A stretch of 64,000 nucleotides of DNA. Source: Clostridium grantii DSM 8605. GTDB lineage: Bacteria > Bacillota > Clostridia > Clostridiales > Clostridiaceae. The position numbers were made by a program, and so were the translations under genes. The notes under the pieces were generated by a model. The model was not told the origin of the DNA and did no database searches. It saw nothing but the letters and a program-made list of their open reading frames with translations. The DNA is taken from contig NZ_FQXM01000006.1 of assembly GCF_900129965.1 (NCBI RefSeq), forward strand, positions 62,001 to 126,000. Reading direction: 5' to 3'. Positions 35,699 to 45,285 of the stretch are shown piece after piece (the stretch's first letter is position 1; the number at the start of each line of letters is the position of its first letter).

Positions 35699-36679
35699 TT
35701 ATTGTCTTACTTCTGATAAAATTTCATTTTCTAATTTTTTAACGTCTGGAACATAGCTCTTAAGCAATTTCATATTTCCTTTTAATTGGTATTGCCCAAG
35801 AGTAGCAGGAATCATAATGCTATCTCCCATATTAATTTCTTCCACACCCCAATTAGATGTGATTATACCGTTACCTTCAACACAAGTAAAAATATAAAAT
35901 CTATCTTCATCTGCTTCTTCAACACAAGCGTTATTAATATCATACATTTCTAATGAAAACTCGTTACACAAACATAAATAAGTTTTAGAATATCCATCTC
36001 TTTTAATAGTAAGCCCTTCAGACTTTTCGCCTTTTAATCCTAAATCAATAACATCTAAAGCTTTTTCAACATGGATTTCTCTTCCTCTATTGTAATCATA
36101 GAATCTATAAGTAGTATCACTATTCTGTTGTATTTCTGCAATTACAATACCAGCTCCTATAGTATGAATCAATCCACTTTTAATAAAATAGGTGTCTCCT
36201 TTTTTAACTTTTACAACATTCATGTAATCTTCTGTTTTTCCTTCTTCAACTGCTTTTCTTAATTCTTCTTTTGTACATTTTTCTTTAAGTCCAACTATTA
36301 AAGTAGCACCTTCATTAGCATCCACAACATGCCAAACTTCTGTTTTACCCATATCATTTTCAACTCTTTTTCCATATTCATCATCTGGATGAACTTGAAC
36401 AGACAATTTATCACTAGTGTTTAAAAACTTTATTAATAAAGGGAACCAATCTTTTGAAATCTTTTTTCCTAATAATTCTTCACCATACATATCAATTAAA
36501 TTTTGAAGTGACTTTCCCTTTAATTCCCCATTTTCAACTATACTCATACCATTTTTATGGCATGCCACATCCCAACTCTCACCGATTTGTCCCTCTGGAA
36601 GATTATATCTGAATTTTTCTAAATCTCTTCCACCCCAAACTTTTTCTACATAATAATTTTCAAACTTTAATGGATACAT
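35699..36679 (-). CDS. manA: Mannose-6-phosphate isomerase, type I
   Basis: It interconverts mannose 6-phosphate and fructose 6-phosphate. The 326-residue cupin-fold protein has the zinc-site motif LSVQVHPDDEYG and later GLIHTIGAGIVIAEIQQNSDTTYR (in part), both conserved. It is downstream of larA on the same strand with a 47-bp gap. Whether they form an operon is unclear. Confidence 0.95.
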   Translation of the reverse strand: MYPLKFENYYVEKVWGGRDLEKFRYNLPEGQIGESWDVACHKNGMSIVENGELKGKSLQNLIDMYGEELLGKKISKDWFPLLIKFLNTSDKLSVQVHPDDEYGKRVENDMGKTEVWHVVDANEGATLIVGLKEKCTKEELRKAVEEGKTEDYMNVVKVKKGDTYFIKSGLIHTIGAGIVIAEIQQNSDTTYRFYDYNRGREIHVEKALDVIDLGLKGEKSEGLTIKRDGYSKTYLCLCNEFSLEMYDINNACVEEADEDRFYIFTCVEGNGIITSNWGVEEINMGDSIMIPATLGQYQLKGNMKLLKSYVPDVKKLENEILSEVRQ

Positions 36680-36726
36680 ATTTTTACTCCTTTTCTACAC
36701 GATTTATAGTTTTATATATGAAATTT

Positions 36727-37971
36727 TTATACTTCTGGTAGTGTTGAACCCCCATAAGGCATTAAAATAACTTTAGCATTGTTTCCTTGTTCCTTTAAAG
36801 CCTTATCAATAGCTTCTTGAACATCATTATATGGTTCCATGAATATACTTTCTACAAAATCCTTCTTCATATCAGATACTAAAAATATTTTGCACTTTTG
36901 AAGAACAACCGCAATAGCCGCAGCTTTATGTCCCCCAAGTTTAAAATCCTTCTTTATCCTATCAATTAAATCTTCTGATTTTTCAGCACTTACTAACCAT
37001 TCTTCAAAAATTTGAGAACCTAATCCTTCACTACAAGATGCTAAAAAAATGATTATACCCTTATCTTTTACAGCATGTTTTGCATTATCAAGGGCCTTTT
37101 GCGCTTGATATAAATTTAAATCCTTAGGATAACCTCCAGGTGTAGTTATAACTACATCCGCTTTTTCTTTTATTTTTATTTTATAAAAACTATCTAAAAA
37201 TTTGCAACCTTCTCTATGCGCATCCACATGATGCCCTGCTACAGCTTTTATAATCTCTTTTTTTTCACTTAAAACCACATTAAGAATAAAATCTATATTA
37301 ATAAATTCTGTAACAGCTTCAATATCTATACGTACAGGATTAGTAATCAAATTACCACATCTAGCTTTTTCTTCAACCATTCTAGAATGATTGGCACTAA
37401 TTGCGGCCTTTGTTGAAACTCCAGGCATAATAGCCTTAGCTCCCCCACTATACCCTGCAAAATAATGATATTCAATATTTCCAAGACAAATCACTCTATC
37501 TGCTTCCACAACTTCTCTAAAAATATCCACAGGTGTTCCATTTTTTGTAGTTCCTAAGTGAATAAAATCTTCTCCATCACTATCAACACATCTAATTCTA
37601 TCATAGATTTCATTTCCAACCAAATATATTTTTTCTTCTTTTGTGTGAGGTCTGTGACTGCCCAATGCAAATATAATACTTATATCTTTATCTAATGCCC
37701 CACCCATATTAAGTTCTTCAATAATAGATGGTAAAACTTTTTTAGATGGCATTGGCCTTGTTATATCACTTGTTATTATAACTACTTTTTCTCCTTTATT
37801 CACTATATCTTTTAATCTTTTTGAATTTATAGGATTTTCTATTGCTCTTTTAACTTCTTCTTCTCCCCTAAGGTCAATTTTAACTTCATTAGGTTTTAAT
37901 ATGTTCAGAACTTTATTTTCTTCAATATTAAAATCCACTATTTTTTTCCCATACCCCATTGAATATTTCAT
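36727..37971 (-). CDS. LarA-family nickel-dependent racemase
   Basis: LarA proteins racemise lactate or other 2-hydroxy acids using a covalent nickel-pincer nucleotide. The cofactor-binding residues are intact: K179 in the GYSGGAKAIMPG motif, H195 in ANHSRM, and the catalytic His pair at H106 (SHRPHT) and H169 (EYHYFAG). I use the ATG at 37971, after GGGGTG. No larB, larC or larE, needed to make the cofactor, is nearby. The substrate is unknown; only some of the family act on lactate. Confidence 0.87.
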   Translation of the reverse strand: MKYSMGYGKKIVDFNIEENKVLNILKPNEVKIDLRGEEEVKRAIENPINSKRLKDIVNKGEKVVIITSDITRPMPSKKVLPSIIEELNMGGALDKDISIIFALGSHRPHTKEEKIYLVGNEIYDRIRCVDSDGEDFIHLGTTKNGTPVDIFREVVEADRVICLGNIEYHYFAGYSGGAKAIMPGVSTKAAISANHSRMVEEKARCGNLITNPVRIDIEAVTEFINIDFILNVVLSEKKEIIKAVAGHHVDAHREGCKFLDSFYKIKIKEKADVVITTPGGYPKDLNLYQAQKALDNAKHAVKDKGIIIFLASCSEGLGSQIFEEWLVSAEKSEDLIDRIKKDFKLGGHKAAAIAVVLQKCKIFLVSDMKKDFVESIFMEPYNDVQEAIDKALKEQGNNAKVILMPYGGSTLPEV

Positions 37972-38074
37972 TAATAACACCCCACTAAATTTAGTTTGTT
38001 ACTCCATATAACTGATAGCTCATCAACGTATAATTATTCATTTTCTATTTTATATCATTTCAATTAAAAATAAA

Positions 38075-38105
38075 AGAATTCAGCTTAAAATTAACTGAAC
38101 TCTAT
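38075..38105 (-). terminator. Terminator after the sensor kinase gene
   Basis: An 8-bp stem (GAATTCAG with CTGAACTC, one G-T) and a T-rich run on the minus strand lie downstream of the kinase stop codon. Confidence 0.6.
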
Positions 38106-38164
38106 TTAAAATAACTAATATTTAATTTTATAGTATAAAAACATTCTACCATTTGTTTGCATTT

Positions 38165-39565
38165 TTATTTTTCAAAAGATCCTTCTTTTAATATATTTAA
38201 AGGAATATATGCATATTCATTATAATTCTCTTTATAATTTTTACTCAACTTTAGTTTCAACAAAAATTCAGTACTCTCTTTATCACTAGTTACAGTTATA
38301 TCTCCTCCATTTTTAAGAATTAAATTCTTCACAATGAACAATCCATAACCATGATCATCCTTATTATATTTTCTACTAGAATATCCTTTTTCAAATATTT
38401 TATTAATTTTTTCCTTTGGTATTGCAGGTCCATTATTGGAAATAGCCAAATAATAATTTCCCTCTTCTTCATAACTATATAATGAAATAACTTTTGTATC
38501 TTCTGTTTCAATTTCATTTAAAGCATTCATTCCATTATCTAAAATATTACTCAATACCGCTATAAAATCATTATCACTAAACTCTAAAAACTCTAAAGAA
38601 ATCTCAAAATCAACATCTAAATGAATGTTATTTTTTGAAATATTATTGCTTTTAACTGCCAATAATCCATCTACATAAGTATTACCTGTATCATAAAAAA
38701 TATTTATTTTATCCAATGAATTTATAGTGCTTTTAAGATATGTTCTTATTTTTTCTATTGAATCCTCTTTATTAAGAACACTTTGAGCATAAACGGTGTT
38801 TATAATATTGGCAAAATCATGCTTTTCCTTTCTTACTATATCCACTACAGTTTGAAGATTTTCTATATAATCTTCTCTAACCTCATATTTATTCTTAATA
38901 TTCATAAGCTCTATTTTTTTCCTATAATCCAATATATTGATTAAGATAAAGCCTACAAATACAACATATATAAGCATATTTGTACCATATATTTCTCCAT
39001 ATTTAGCACTCTTTGTTTGCAAATTCAAAATTAAAATAGCTATAAAAAAAACTCCTAACGCATTATACACTAAAGTATTATCCTCTACGTCAATTGAGGC
39101 AAAACCTTTTAATTTATGTCTTAATTTAAATATAATTCCTAATCCAATAAACTCCATACCCCTGATAATAATAAAAACAGTTACTCCACTTTTCTCCATT
39201 ATTGTTTTATCAAGCATATTAATACCTAAAACCTTTGTTGCAATTATTAGTATAATTAACTCAAAAGCCAAAAGATAAATAGTGGAAATTATATTACTTA
39301 TAAAAGCAACCCATAATTTTGATGTATAAAGTATAGATGTCAACATTGAAGAAAAAACCACTATAAATATAGTATGATATCCAAAAGTAACTTCTTCCCT
39401 AATCCAAATAGCAAATAGAGAACTCATGATAACATAAACTATTATTCTAATGATATCTTTATAATTTTTTACTTTTCTTTTAGCCAATAATAAATATATT
39501 ACTAATACACATAATGCTTCCGTAGGAAAAACTACTAATTTGTAAATAATGCTTGACTTATCCAT
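38165..39565 (-). CDS. Orphan membrane sensor histidine kinase, GHKL/AgrC-like
   Basis: The 466-residue protein has about seven membrane helices in its N-terminal half (roughly residues 8-215), a dimerisation segment with the phosphorylatable H249 in EKHDFANII, and a C-terminal GHKL ATPase domain (N-box NILDNGMNAL, G-boxes EKGYSSRKYNKDDHGYGLFIV, partly quoted). The arrangement resembles AgrC and citrate/peptide-type kinases. No response regulator or peptide gene is adjacent. The ligand and partner are unknown. Confidence 0.85.
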   Translation of the reverse strand: MDKSSIIYKLVVFPTEALCVLVIYLLLAKRKVKNYKDIIRIIVYVIMSSLFAIWIREEVTFGYHTIFIVVFSSMLTSILYTSKLWVAFISNIISTIYLLAFELIILIIATKVLGINMLDKTIMEKSGVTVFIIIRGMEFIGLGIIFKLRHKLKGFASIDVEDNTLVYNALGVFFIAILILNLQTKSAKYGEIYGTNMLIYVVFVGFILINILDYRKKIELMNIKNKYEVREDYIENLQTVVDIVRKEKHDFANIINTVYAQSVLNKEDSIEKIRTYLKSTINSLDKINIFYDTGNTYVDGLLAVKSNNISKNNIHLDVDFEISLEFLEFSDNDFIAVLSNILDNGMNALNEIETEDTKVISLYSYEEEGNYYLAISNNGPAIPKEKINKIFEKGYSSRKYNKDDHGYGLFIVKNLILKNGGDITVTSDKESTEFLLKLKLSKNYKENYNEYAYIPLNILKEGSFEK

Positions 39566-39587
39566 ACTTCTTCTCCTCTATCTCACC

Positions 39588-40373
39588 TTATAAAAATACA
39601 TTTTTTTGCAGCATATTAAAATCATTAAAAGATTTTTTTACTGAAAAAATGATAGACAACATTGTACTAAAATATTTAGCAATAAATATAGCTAGCATAA
39701 TGGCAATTTGATATTTTATTGCTACTAATGGCACTGAACCTCCAAGAATTTGCCCTGTCATCATTCCTGGTAATGATACTAAGCCTATTGTGGCCATAGA
39801 AGCTATAGTTGGATTAATTGCCCCTAGTATAGCCTCTCTAAAATAAGGTATCAATGCTTGAACTTTTGTGGCTCCTAAAGTAATAGAGTATATATACTGG
39901 TTTTCATTGTTTTTAATATTATAATAAAAAGAATTCAGCCCAACTATATTGCCACTCAAACAATTTCCCAATATCATTCCCCCAATAGGAATCATATATT
40001 TTGCATCAAAAACATTGTCCAATCTTACAATAAAACAATTAAAGTATAAAAGTATAATTACTTGAGGAATTAAAATGGAAAAAAATATAGGAAAAAAGAA
40101 TTTTTTTAATTTTAACTTTGAAGAATTAATAGTAGAAACAGATGCTACAACTATCATAACTATTAAATAAGCTATATTCAAAAAAGAATTATTTAATGTG
40201 AATATGTATTGTAGATAAATCCCCACTAAAGACAATTGTATTAACATTCTAACTATAGAATATGTCAAACTTTTATTTATCTTTAATTTCATCTTCCAAT
40301 TTATTGCCATTATAGGCACAACTAATATTAACAACATCAATAAGGAACCGTATCCTATATCCTTAGTACCCAT
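39588..40373 (-). CDS. FetB/YbbM-type ABC transporter permease
   Basis: A 261-residue protein with six or seven hydrophobic segments. The signature GATKVQALIPYFREAILGAINPTIASMATIGLVSLPGMMTGQILGG (quoted here in parts: GATKVQAL, LVSLPGMMTGQILGG) is typical of the UPF0014/FetB family, reported to export iron and help resist oxidative stress in E. coli. It starts 4 bp after the ATPase gene. Confidence 0.88.
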   Translation of the reverse strand: MGTKDIGYGSLLMLLILVVPIMAINWKMKLKINKSLTYSIVRMLIQLSLVGIYLQYIFTLNNSFLNIAYLIVMIVVASVSTINSSKLKLKKFFFPIFFSILIPQVIILLYFNCFIVRLDNVFDAKYMIPIGGMILGNCLSGNIVGLNSFYYNIKNNENQYIYSITLGATKVQALIPYFREAILGAINPTIASMATIGLVSLPGMMTGQILGGSVPLVAIKYQIAIMLAIFIAKYFSTMLSIIFSVKKSFNDFNMLQKNVFL

Positions 40374-40377
40374 TATC

Positions 40378-40992
40378 TTACCACCTTACTAATTTAAATT
40401 TATTATTATTTTTCCATACATCATCATGAGATATAACAACAATGGTTTTATCACTTTGAGCTATAAATTCAACAACTTTTTCCTTTAATTCTTTATCTAA
40501 AGCTGAAGTTGCTTCATCTAGTAATAAAATTTCTTTATCTAATAACAAAGCAATTATTATTCCAATTCTTTGTTTTTCCCCCCCCGAAAGTTGTTCAAAT
40601 TCTTTACTTAAAATTTCTTCTTCTAGATTTAAAAATGCCATTAACTCTTTTAATTTTTCATAGTTTAACTTTTTATCTTTATTACCATTAAAAGAAAAAA
40701 TTTCTTCAATAAGTTGTAAAATCACTTCATTCCTAAACTCTATGCCTTGACTTACATATGATATTTGCTCTCTTACTTCATTTATATTTTTTTTATCAAT
40801 AACTTTACCATTTAAAAATACTTGTCCCTCATCTGGTTGAACTATCCCTAAAATAAATTTAAATAAAGTAGATTTACCTTTTCCTGAAGGAGCATTTAAC
40901 AATACTTTTTCTTTATTATTAATTTTTAAATTAAAATCACTAAAAATTTGCTTTTCATTGAATTTCATATTAATATTTTTAAATTCTATCAT
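40378..40992 (-). CDS. FetA/YbbL-type ABC transporter ATPase
   Basis: A 204-residue ATPase with P-loop APSGKGKST, signature LSGGEKQRI, Walker B ILLLDEATSAL and switch His in VVISHDD. It is paired with the FetB-type permease that follows, so a metal (iron) exporter of the FetAB type is likely. Iron as the substrate is inference from the family. Confidence 0.88.
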   Translation of the reverse strand: MIEFKNINMKFNEKQIFSDFNLKINNKEKVLLNAPSGKGKSTLFKFILGIVQPDEGQVFLNGKVIDKKNINEVREQISYVSQGIEFRNEVILQLIEEIFSFNGNKDKKLNYEKLKELMAFLNLEEEILSKEFEQLSGGEKQRIGIIIALLLDKEILLLDEATSALDKELKEKVVEFIAQSDKTIVVISHDDVWKNNNKFKLVRW

Positions 40993-41107
40993 ATATTTTC
41001 TCCTTAATAACTAACCTATTGTACCTTTCATTATATCATCAAATTTATATTTTTCATAATTACTATATCTATATATATGATTTTTAATTTCTATAAAATT
41101 ATTATAA

Positions 41108-41152
41108 TACAAAAAATAAAAACTACGAATATTTCGTAGCTTTTATTTTTTA
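41108..41152 (-). terminator. Terminator after the LacI-family gene
   Basis: A long AT-rich stem, AAAAATAAAA-CTACGAA with TTCGTAG-TTTTATTTTT, has a short loop and overlaps the stop codon of the regulator gene. Confidence 0.85.
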
Positions 41153-42160
41153 TTTAATTGAATTATTTATTTTTTTGCAGCTATCTCTTATTATTAATTC
41201 AGTAGGAATAACTACTTTTTTATGTATTTCTCTATTGTTCCTTAGCTTTTCTAAAATTAGCTCCACTGCAGTTTCACCCATAAATTCAGTATAAACTCTA
41301 GTGGTAGTAAGAGCTGGAACCAAATATTCAGCGGTTATTATATCATCAAAACCAATAACACTAATATCATCCGGTACTTTTAAGTTTTTTTCCATTATAG
41401 CCTTATAAGCTCCTATAGCCATAGGATCGCTGGAAATAAAAAATGCAGTTGGCACCTGTTTTTTTTCTAATGCTTGTTTCATTAACCTATATCCATCAGC
41501 ATAACTATAACTTCCCAAACTAATAAAATCTTCATTTAATATATTTTTTTTCTCAAAATATTCTCTATAGGTAAGTTCACGATAATTAACTGTTTTTTCT
41601 TTTCCAGAATTTATAAATTCTTCTCCACCTATAAACCCAATTTTTTCATGTCCAAGGGAGCTAAGATAATCCAAAGAACTAGTAACTGCTCTTTTAAAAT
41701 CTACAACCACAGAGTCAAATAAAATTTCATTAGGAGAGGAATCCACTGTCACTATAGTACTTGAGTTTTTCATGAAATTTTCCATATCTGAATTATCAAA
41801 TCTTCCGATAGTTATAATTCCATCTAATTCCTCTTCCTTACTAAAATGATCAGCCCTACTTATTTTTACAAACTTTATGTTTTCATCTAGACATCTTTTT
41901 TCAATTGCATATCTAATAGATAAAAAATATGGATCTCCTAATTCTTCTTCTTCTGAAAAAAAATGAGCAATTCCAATAGCATAAGAACTTTTTTTTGTTT
42001 TTCTTTGTCTCAATGTTACATAATCTAATTCTTCTGCTATTTTGAATATCCTTTTTTTTGTGCTTTCTAATACATTTAAACTGTCATCATAATTTAAAAC
42101 CCTAGAAACAGTGGCTATTGATACACCTGCTTTTTTTGATATATCTTTTATAGTTGCCAT
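41150..42160 (-). CDS. LacI/GalR-family repressor of the alpha-galactoside operon
   Basis: The 336-residue protein has an N-terminal HTH (MATIKDISKKAGVSIATVSR), a hinge helix and a periplasmic-binding-protein-like sugar domain (about 60-330). It is the last gene in line after the binding protein, permeases and GH36 enzyme, and very likely responds to an alpha-galactoside or a product. A candidate operator lies upstream of the binding-protein gene (48364-48377). Confidence 0.9.
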   Translation of the reverse strand: MATIKDISKKAGVSIATVSRVLNYDDSLNVLESTKKRIFKIAEELDYVTLRQRKTKKSSYAIGIAHFFSEEEELGDPYFLSIRYAIEKRCLDENIKFVKISRADHFSKEEELDGIITIGRFDNSDMENFMKNSSTIVTVDSSPNEILFDSVVVDFKRAVTSSLDYLSSLGHEKIGFIGGEEFINSGKEKTVNYRELTYREYFEKKNILNEDFISLGSYSYADGYRLMKQALEKKQVPTAFFISSDPMAIGAYKAIMEKNLKVPDDISVIGFDDIITAEYLVPALTTTRVYTEFMGETAVELILEKLRNNREIHKKVVIPTELIIRDSCKKINNSIK

Positions 42161-42301
42161 TTTATCCCCAACCCATCATTTATTAACTACTTTTATATAT
42201 ATTTTTTCATTCATTGATAATTATATCACATATTTAAAATTACTAAAAATGATATATTTATCAATAAATGAAATATTTAAATCATTATCATTAAAGTATA
42301 T

Positions 42302-42357
42302 GTGGAACTAAAAGCTAAATCAATTTATAATGTTGATTTTCAAGCTAGAAGTTCCAC
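42302..42357. repeat. 56-bp interrupted inverted repeat after the GH36 gene
   Basis: Three matched blocks, GTGGAACT/AGTTCCAC, AGCT/AGCT and AAATCAA/TTGATTT, fold into a long hairpin with small internal loops. It has no T-run on the minus strand, so it is an unusual terminator at best; it could stabilise the 3' end of the mRNA. Confidence 0.6.
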
Positions 42358-42384
42358 TAAAATACTTTTATAAAATAACTACTA

Positions 42385-44616
42385 TTATATAGCTTTTATT
42401 TTGAAAATATTTGAATAAAAATCTTTAACAATTTTTCCATGAGCATCATCAAGTGAACCAGTGAACAATTTACCTACAGGGATACCAAAATTCATTAATT
42501 CATCTCCCCAATAATAGTCGTCACTTCCGTTAACTGAATATTTAGTGTTACTTTCTAATCCAGTAAGTTTTAAAGTTAATCTCTTAGGATTTGGTTCATT
42601 TAAAACTTTATAATATGCAGCTATAGCTTCTTTCTTATCTTTGGACACTACTGCCCAAGCTGTCACATTTCCATCATTTTCAAAAGGACTAACTATTCTA
42701 TAAAATTCTCCCTTTTGTATTAATTCTCTATTTTCCTTAAAGAATGTAACTTGTTTTTTTACTATTTCCTTTTCTTCATCGGAGAGCTTATTTAAATCAA
42801 GTTCATATCCAAAGGTTCCAAAATAAGCTACGTCTGCTCTCATATCAATTCCTGTTTCTCTTAAAACTTGATGATTAGGAACTGCTGAAACATGAGATCC
42901 TATAGAACTAATTGGATAAACAAATGATGTTCCATATTGTATTTTCAATCTTTCTACTGCATCAGTATCATCTGATGTCCAAGCTTGAGGTGCATAATAC
43001 AACATACCTGGGTCAAATCTTCCCCCACCACTTGCACAAGATTCAAATAAAACCTCTGGGAACTTTGATGTAAGTCTTTCATATAAATCATAAACCCCTA
43101 AAATATATCTGTGCATTATTTCTTCTTGTTTATCAGCACTTAAAGCTGAAGAAAATGCTTCTGTTATATTTCTATTCATATCCCATTTAATATATGAAAT
43201 AGGAGCATCCAATAAAATCTTTTCCATCATAACATAGATATAATCCACTACTTCTTTTCTTGAAAAATCTAGTACAAATTGGTTTCTTCCATGTGAATCT
43301 TTTCTATTAGGTGTTGAAATTACCCAATCAGGATGATTTTCATACAATTCACTTATTTTATTAACCATCTCTGGTTCAAACCAAAGACCAAATTTTAAAT
43401 CTAATTCTTCAATTTTTTTAGCTAAAGAAGTAATTCCATTAGGCAATTTTCTTTTATCAACAAACCAATCCCCCAAAGAAGTTGTATCGTCATTTCTTTT
43501 ACCAAACCATCCATCATCTAAAACAAACATTTCAATTCCAATCTCTTTAGCGGCTTTTGCAATAGCTAAAATTTTATCTTCATCAAAATCAAAGTAAGTA
43601 GCTTCCCAGTTATTCACCAAAACAGGTCTCACTTTATCTCTCCAATATCCTCTTGCAAGTCTAGTTCTGTAAAGTTCATGATAAACTTGACTCATTTTAT
43701 TTAATCCATTGTCAGAATATACCATAACAGCTTCTGGTGTTTGGAATTCTTCATTTTCTTCAAGATTCCATGTGAATCCTGATGGATTAATTCCTAAAGT
43801 TACTCTAGATGTTGCTAAATAATCAACTTCCACCTGAGCAAGGAAATTACCGCTATACACCAAACTAAAGCCTATAACTTCTCCTTTGAACTCATCTGTA
43901 TTTGGTCTTTTTAATGCTATAAAAGGATTATGATTAGCAGAACTTGCTCCTCTAGCACTATAAACTGATTGAATTCCAGTTTCTAATTTTCTATTTTTAA
44001 CATGTCTTTCTCTACTCCATGCCCCTGCTAAATGAATCATTTCATAATCATCATCCGGTAAATCTAAAGACATACTCATAGCTGTTGTTAATTGAATTTT
44101 TTCTTTACCCTTATTTATAAAGCGAGCACTTCTTGCAATTGCTGCGTATTTTTCAAAAATTGTGTAGTATAATACTAATTCAGTGTTAATAACCCCATCT
44201 TCTAAATGTATCTCAAGTGTTGTCCCTTCGTCTTCTGCCTCAACATATGTTGCAGGTAACCCTTGTAATTTATTTTTCCCTTTATATATACTATGATCTT
44301 TATATTCAAAATTTGTTATTGAACTTCCATTAACTTGTTTTACTTGATAAGCTGGATTTCTGTAATCACTAGTTCCATATGAAGGATATTCTTGTTTTAT
44401 TATATCTAAAGAAAATGCTCCATCTTTTTCAAAAACACAGGAAGTCAAAGCTCTTGCCTCAGTTTGTAAAAAATGTTCAAAGGAATCTCTTTCATTTAAC
44501 TTTTTCCCGAAGTAAAGATTTCCCAATTGATTGTTTTTCAAAATATTTATAATATAGCTTATTTCATTGTTAAACAAATGAAACTCTTTAGTTCTTTCAT
44601 TAAAAGTAATAGCCAT
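42385..44616 (-). CDS. Alpha-galactosidase, glycoside hydrolase family 36
   Basis: It hydrolyses terminal alpha-1,6-galactose from oligosaccharides such as melibiose, raffinose and stachyose. The 743-residue protein has an N-terminal beta domain, a TIM barrel and a C-terminal beta domain. The nucleophile is D479 in the KWDMNRN motif and the acid/base is in the SDDTDA motif (about D549). There is no signal peptide, so it works inside the cell on sugars taken up by the ABC system encoded by the preceding genes. Confidence 0.96.
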   Translation of the reverse strand: MAITFNERTKEFHLFNNEISYIINILKNNQLGNLYFGKKLNERDSFEHFLQTEARALTSCVFEKDGAFSLDIIKQEYPSYGTSDYRNPAYQVKQVNGSSITNFEYKDHSIYKGKNKLQGLPATYVEAEDEGTTLEIHLEDGVINTELVLYYTIFEKYAAIARSARFINKGKEKIQLTTAMSMSLDLPDDDYEMIHLAGAWSRERHVKNRKLETGIQSVYSARGASSANHNPFIALKRPNTDEFKGEVIGFSLVYSGNFLAQVEVDYLATSRVTLGINPSGFTWNLEENEEFQTPEAVMVYSDNGLNKMSQVYHELYRTRLARGYWRDKVRPVLVNNWEATYFDFDEDKILAIAKAAKEIGIEMFVLDDGWFGKRNDDTTSLGDWFVDKRKLPNGITSLAKKIEELDLKFGLWFEPEMVNKISELYENHPDWVISTPNRKDSHGRNQFVLDFSRKEVVDYIYVMMEKILLDAPISYIKWDMNRNITEAFSSALSADKQEEIMHRYILGVYDLYERLTSKFPEVLFESCASGGGRFDPGMLYYAPQAWTSDDTDAVERLKIQYGTSFVYPISSIGSHVSAVPNHQVLRETGIDMRADVAYFGTFGYELDLNKLSDEEKEIVKKQVTFFKENRELIQKGEFYRIVSPFENDGNVTAWAVVSKDKKEAIAAYYKVLNEPNPKRLTLKLTGLESNTKYSVNGSDDYYWGDELMNFGIPVGKLFTGSLDDAHGKIVKDFYSNIFKIKAI

Positions 44617-44688
44617 TGTACTTACTCTCCCCTACTGTTTAAATGTCATTATTGATCCCTATCTTTAATCATTTTATTAATATATCTT

Positions 44689-45276
44689 TTATGCTATTTT
44701 AGATAATACTTTATTGTTTATAAATACATGTAATCCTACACCTAAGATTATCATCCAAGCTTTATATGCAACAATAACTACTATTATTGAGAAAATCATT
44801 ATTAATAATATACTTTTACTAATTTTAAAATTTGCAATATATAATGCTTTTTTTATTGCTTGTAAATATGAATATTCACCTTTAGCTATAACATAAAATA
44901 TAGTTTGAAAGAAAATAGCGCCTTCTATAGCTATGAAAATCAATAAAGCAAGTATGAAAATATTACCATTAACATTTCTACTCAATATTCTTATGAAAGC
45001 GCCTATACCTATAATCCATATAGTAGCTCCTGTAGCTGGTAAAAATTTTTTCACAAAAGTCTTAAAAAACACTGAAATCAATTCTTTTAAAGAAATACTT
45101 CCATCTCTTTTTTCTATTCTGTCAAAAGTTGCATAAGCTGCTGTTAAAGCAGCACCTATTGTAATTATAGGCACTGCTGATACTATTACCAAACAGCTTA
45201 AAACCATTATATAAAAAGTTGTTTCTCCGTATTCTAAAAATTTATTTTCAAATACTTCTCTTTGAGTAAATTTCAT
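44689..45276 (-). CDS. YesL-like DUF624 membrane protein
   Basis: A 195-residue protein with about five hydrophobic helices and the family-like N-terminal region (LVIVSAVPIITIGAALTAAYA) near residues 30-50. YesL proteins sit in many carbohydrate ABC operons, as here directly after the second permease gene; their function is not established. Confidence 0.85.
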   Translation of the reverse strand: MKFTQREVFENKFLEYGETTFYIMVLSCLVIVSAVPIITIGAALTAAYATFDRIEKRDGSISLKELISVFFKTFVKKFLPATGATIWIIGIGAFIRILSRNVNGNIFILALLIFIAIEGAIFFQTIFYVIAKGEYSYLQAIKKALYIANFKISKSILLIMIFSIIVVIVAYKAWMIILGVGLHVFINNKVLSKIA

Positions 45277-45285
45277 TTAATCACC

